Source: a virus. Taken from it: a stretch of 30,115 nt of DNA. The DNA lies in the IMG/VR virus record IMGVR_UViG_3300033153_003684, positions 1 through 30,115 of that record. The stretch is one strand, 5' to 3'. Below are positions 28,114 through 30,115 of the stretch, one piece after another. The translations under genes were made by a program, and so were the position numbers. Every line of letters starts with the position of its first letter. Position 1 is the stretch's first letter. The notes beneath the pieces were generated by a model that ran no database searches, was not told the DNA's origin, and saw only the letters and a program-made list of their open reading frames with translations.

Positions 28114-30075
28114 ATGGCAAAGACAATAGCATTTAAGACCACATTAGATAATACTAATACTATTCAATCATTGGAGAGTATGGAAACTAATCTAGAGTCT
28201 TTAAAAGAACAGATAAGAAATACAACTGACCCAGCTGAATTCAAACGATTAGGTTCGGAAATTAAAGCATCTGAATCAGAAGTAAAGAATTTAAATAAAT
28301 CATTTGAAGGACTAGATTCAGAAGCACAAGCTGGTAAGATAGGACAACTAGCAGGTGGTATTGGTGCTATGGCTACAGCAGCTGCATTGGTTGTAGGTGA
28401 GAATGAAAACTTTGAAGCATTCTTTCAAACATTTGCAACTGGTATGGCGATAACACAAGCAGTTAAAGGAGCTATTGAAGCTTGGACTGCTGCACAAGAA
28501 GTATTAAATATAGTAATGACAGCCAATCCAATTGGACTTATTATAGTAGGTGTTGCTGCATTGATTGCAGGTATTGTTTTATTAGTAGTATATTTTGACC
28601 AGATAATAGATTATATGACAAACTTAAATGATGTTATCTTGATTTTATTAGGTCCAATAGGCTTATTAATCCTTGCTTATAAATTAATATACGCAGAAGA
28701 ATTAGAAGCAGAATCACAGAAGGAAGCTAATATCAAAAAAGAGAAAGCTAGGTCAGAACAAAGAATTAGAGATATAAAAAGAGAACGAAAAGAAAATGCT
28801 AAAGCTCATAAAGAAAGACAAAGTGCATTTGATTTACAGATAGAAACATTAGAAGCAGAAGGTAAAGCTTCATTTGCTGTTACTATGGCTAAGTTACAAG
28901 ATATATTAGATGAAAAGACTGCTATTTTAGAAGCATCACAAGCAATGTTCCAAGAGAAGTTAACTTATTACCAAAATATAGCTAAGTTACAAGGTCAGAG
29001 TGATGAAGAATTTAAAAAATCTATGTTAGCACAAGGAGTAGATTTCGATGCTTTAACAGAACAATTTAATAAAGGATTACAAAACCAAAAAGATGCAGCA
29101 CAGAGAGCTCAAAATGCTATTACCAAAGCTAATAGAGAACACAATGAAGAGAGAAGAGCTGAGAATAAGAAGACTTCTGATGATAAAATAGCACAAGAAG
29201 AAAAAGATTTAGCTCATATAATAGCAATTCAAGAAAAGATTGATGCTTTATCTATTGAACAAATAGAAAACGAACAAGAAAGAAATGATGCTAAAGCTCA
29301 AGCTAAGTTTGAAAAGATGGTTAAGAATTTAGATGATAGTAATGCTAAAGAATTAGAGTTAATCAAATTATATGAACAACAATTATTTGATACATTAGAT
29401 GCTAATCAACTTAAAGTAGATGAGGCTAATGAAGCTAAGAAATTAAAAGAACAAGCTGATAGGGATGCTGAGATTGAAGCAGAGAAAGAAAAGAATGAAG
29501 CTATATTCCAAAGTAAAATAGATGGTTATAATAAGAGTATAGACTTAGGAAAACAAGGATTGTCATCAGCAACTAATTTAGCTAATTCTATTTTCACTAT
29601 GACTGATAATATGGGTAAACAAGATGATGCTTCTAAATTAAAACGGGCTAAACGTCAATTCGAAATACAAAAGGGATTCTCAATTGCTGAGGCTGGTTTA
29701 AATACTGCAACTGCAATTGTTAAGGCTATTGCTCAATTTGGACCACCACCTTCACCATTAGGTATAGCAGGGATTGCTACTGCTGGTATAATAGGTGCTG
29801 CACAAATCGGTGCTATTGCTAGTGCTAAATTCTCAGGTGGTTCGGTAGGTTCTGTATCTGCTCCTAGTTCTTCTGTACCTAGTGCTAATACAGGTAGTGC
29901 TCCTGTACCATCTACTAATACTTTATTTAGTGTACCTGGTGCTGGAACAGAACAATTAGGTGAGGGTGCTGGTAGTACTCAATCAGCTCCTATACAAGCT
30001 TTCGTTGTTGAAAGTGATATAACAAACACACAGAATGAACTATCTAACTTACAACAGATGAGTGAAATAGGATAA
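28114..30075 (+). CDS. Tail tape measure-like protein
   Basis: 653 residues. N-terminal helical segment with coiled-coil character (about 15-65), a Gly/Ala hydrophobic stretch (about 75-165 and 170-200: TANPIGLIIVGVAALIAGIVLLVVYF, VILILLGPIGLLILAYKLIY), a long charged Lys/Glu/Ala-rich coiled-coil region (about 205-480), a second Gly/Ala hydrophobic part (about 515-570) and a low-complexity Ser/Pro/Thr tail. This layout is typical of tape measure proteins. By the usual relation of about 0.15 nm per residue it would predict a tail of roughly 100 nm. It lies about 10 kb after the tail assembly chaperone, an unusual distance. Confidence 0.75.
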   Translation: MAKTIAFKTTLDNTNTIQSLESMETNLESLKEQIRNTTDPAEFKRLGSEIKASESEVKNLNKSFEGLDSEAQAGKIGQLAGGIGAMATAAALVVGENENFEAFFQTFATGMAITQAVKGAIEAWTAAQEVLNIVMTANPIGLIIVGVAALIAGIVLLVVYFDQIIDYMTNLNDVILILLGPIGLLILAYKLIYAEELEAESQKEANIKKEKARSEQRIRDIKRERKENAKAHKERQSAFDLQIETLEAEGKASFAVTMAKLQDILDEKTAILEASQAMFQEKLTYYQNIAKLQGQSDEEFKKSMLAQGVDFDALTEQFNKGLQNQKDAAQRAQNAITKANREHNEERRAENKKTSDDKIAQEEKDLAHIIAIQEKIDALSIEQIENEQERNDAKAQAKFEKMVKNLDDSNAKELELIKLYEQQLFDTLDANQLKVDEANEAKKLKEQADRDAEIEAEKEKNEAIFQSKIDGYNKSIDLGKQGLSSATNLANSIFTMTDNMGKQDDASKLKRAKRQFEIQKGFSIAEAGLNTATAIVKAIAQFGPPPSPLGIAGIATAGIIGAAQIGAIASAKFSGGSVGSVSAPSSSVPSANTGSAPVPSTNTLFSVPGAGTEQLGEGAGSTQSAPIQAFVVESDITNTQNELSNLQQMSEIG

Positions 30076-30093
30076 AAAATAATAATAATTAAA

Positions 30094-30115
30094 ATGGAAA
30101 ATAAAGAAGAATTAA
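30094..30115 (+). CDS. Start of a further gene, cut by window edge
   Basis: ATG at 30094 then GAA AAT AAA GAA GAA TTA, after an A-rich leader, 18 bases after the tape-measure-like gene. Seven residues visible (MENKEEL); nothing can be said about function. Confidence 0.5.

Noticed and set aside
1-30115. Prophage attachment site, integrase or excisionase
   Set aside because: No integrase-like gene or att-type long direct repeat flanking the genes was found; whether the phage is temperate cannot be judged from this window.

Overview
The window is part of a tailed-phage (or prophage) genome that most likely infects a member of the Bacteroidota, probably a flavobacterium-like host. The DNA is very AT-rich. 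Nearly all genes start after A-rich leaders rather than Shine-Dalgarno sequences, and many proteins belong to virion families that I associate with Bacteroidota phages. A tape-measure-like protein, a frameshifted tail assembly chaperone and no sheath point to a siphovirus-like, long non-contractile tail. I saw no integrase, ribosomal RNA, tRNA, CRISPR array or insertion sequence.

Layout. (1) 1-6881, plus strand: head and lysis genes. These are an XkdF-like protease (cut by the window edge), an acidic scaffold-like protein, the major capsid protein, a tail-tube-like protein, small virion proteins, the portal, a connector, a holin and a small membrane protein. A strong hairpin terminator closes the block at 6841-6881. 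A degenerate NUMOD4/HNH homing-endonuclease fragment lies on the minus strand at 2960-3205. (2) 6895-11381, almost all minus strand: an accessory block. It holds a lipoprotein, an M15 endolysin, a PD-(D/E)XK nuclease, a GIY-YIG nuclease, a GNAT acetyltransferase and small unknown genes, two of which share a duplicated 5' end. (3) 11382-14760, plus strand: a structured noncoding region, a divergent polymerase-like protein, a zinc-finger protein, a coiled-coil protein and a sigma-factor-like protein. (4) 14810-30115, plus strand: terminase subunits and small companions, a tail assembly chaperone with a -1 frameshift, neck, baseplate and fibre proteins, a papain-fold cysteine hydrolase and a tape-measure-like protein.

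The most striking signal is a 34-base bipartite element: AAACAN, ten bases, then TATCTGTTTTATAAAAAA. It occurs six times, always on the plus strand, always just after a stop codon (or overlapping the end of the preceding gene), and always 13-15 bases before the next start codon. It precedes the scaffold, neck/portal, terminase, tail chaperone, baseplate and tape-measure groups, so it looks like a phage-specific late promoter giving almost leaderless messages. The sigma-like gene at 14086-14760 lies immediately before one copy and is the obvious candidate regulator. Early or accessory genes instead carry a TATATATAA-type box.

A second dispersed signal is the 10-mer GGGGATAATT. It is present six times on both strands, inside and outside genes, and is far commoner than expected in such AT-rich DNA. 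The polymerase-like gene is flanked by noncoding DNA with hairpins and a TAA microsatellite, which makes this segment the best candidate for a replication origin.
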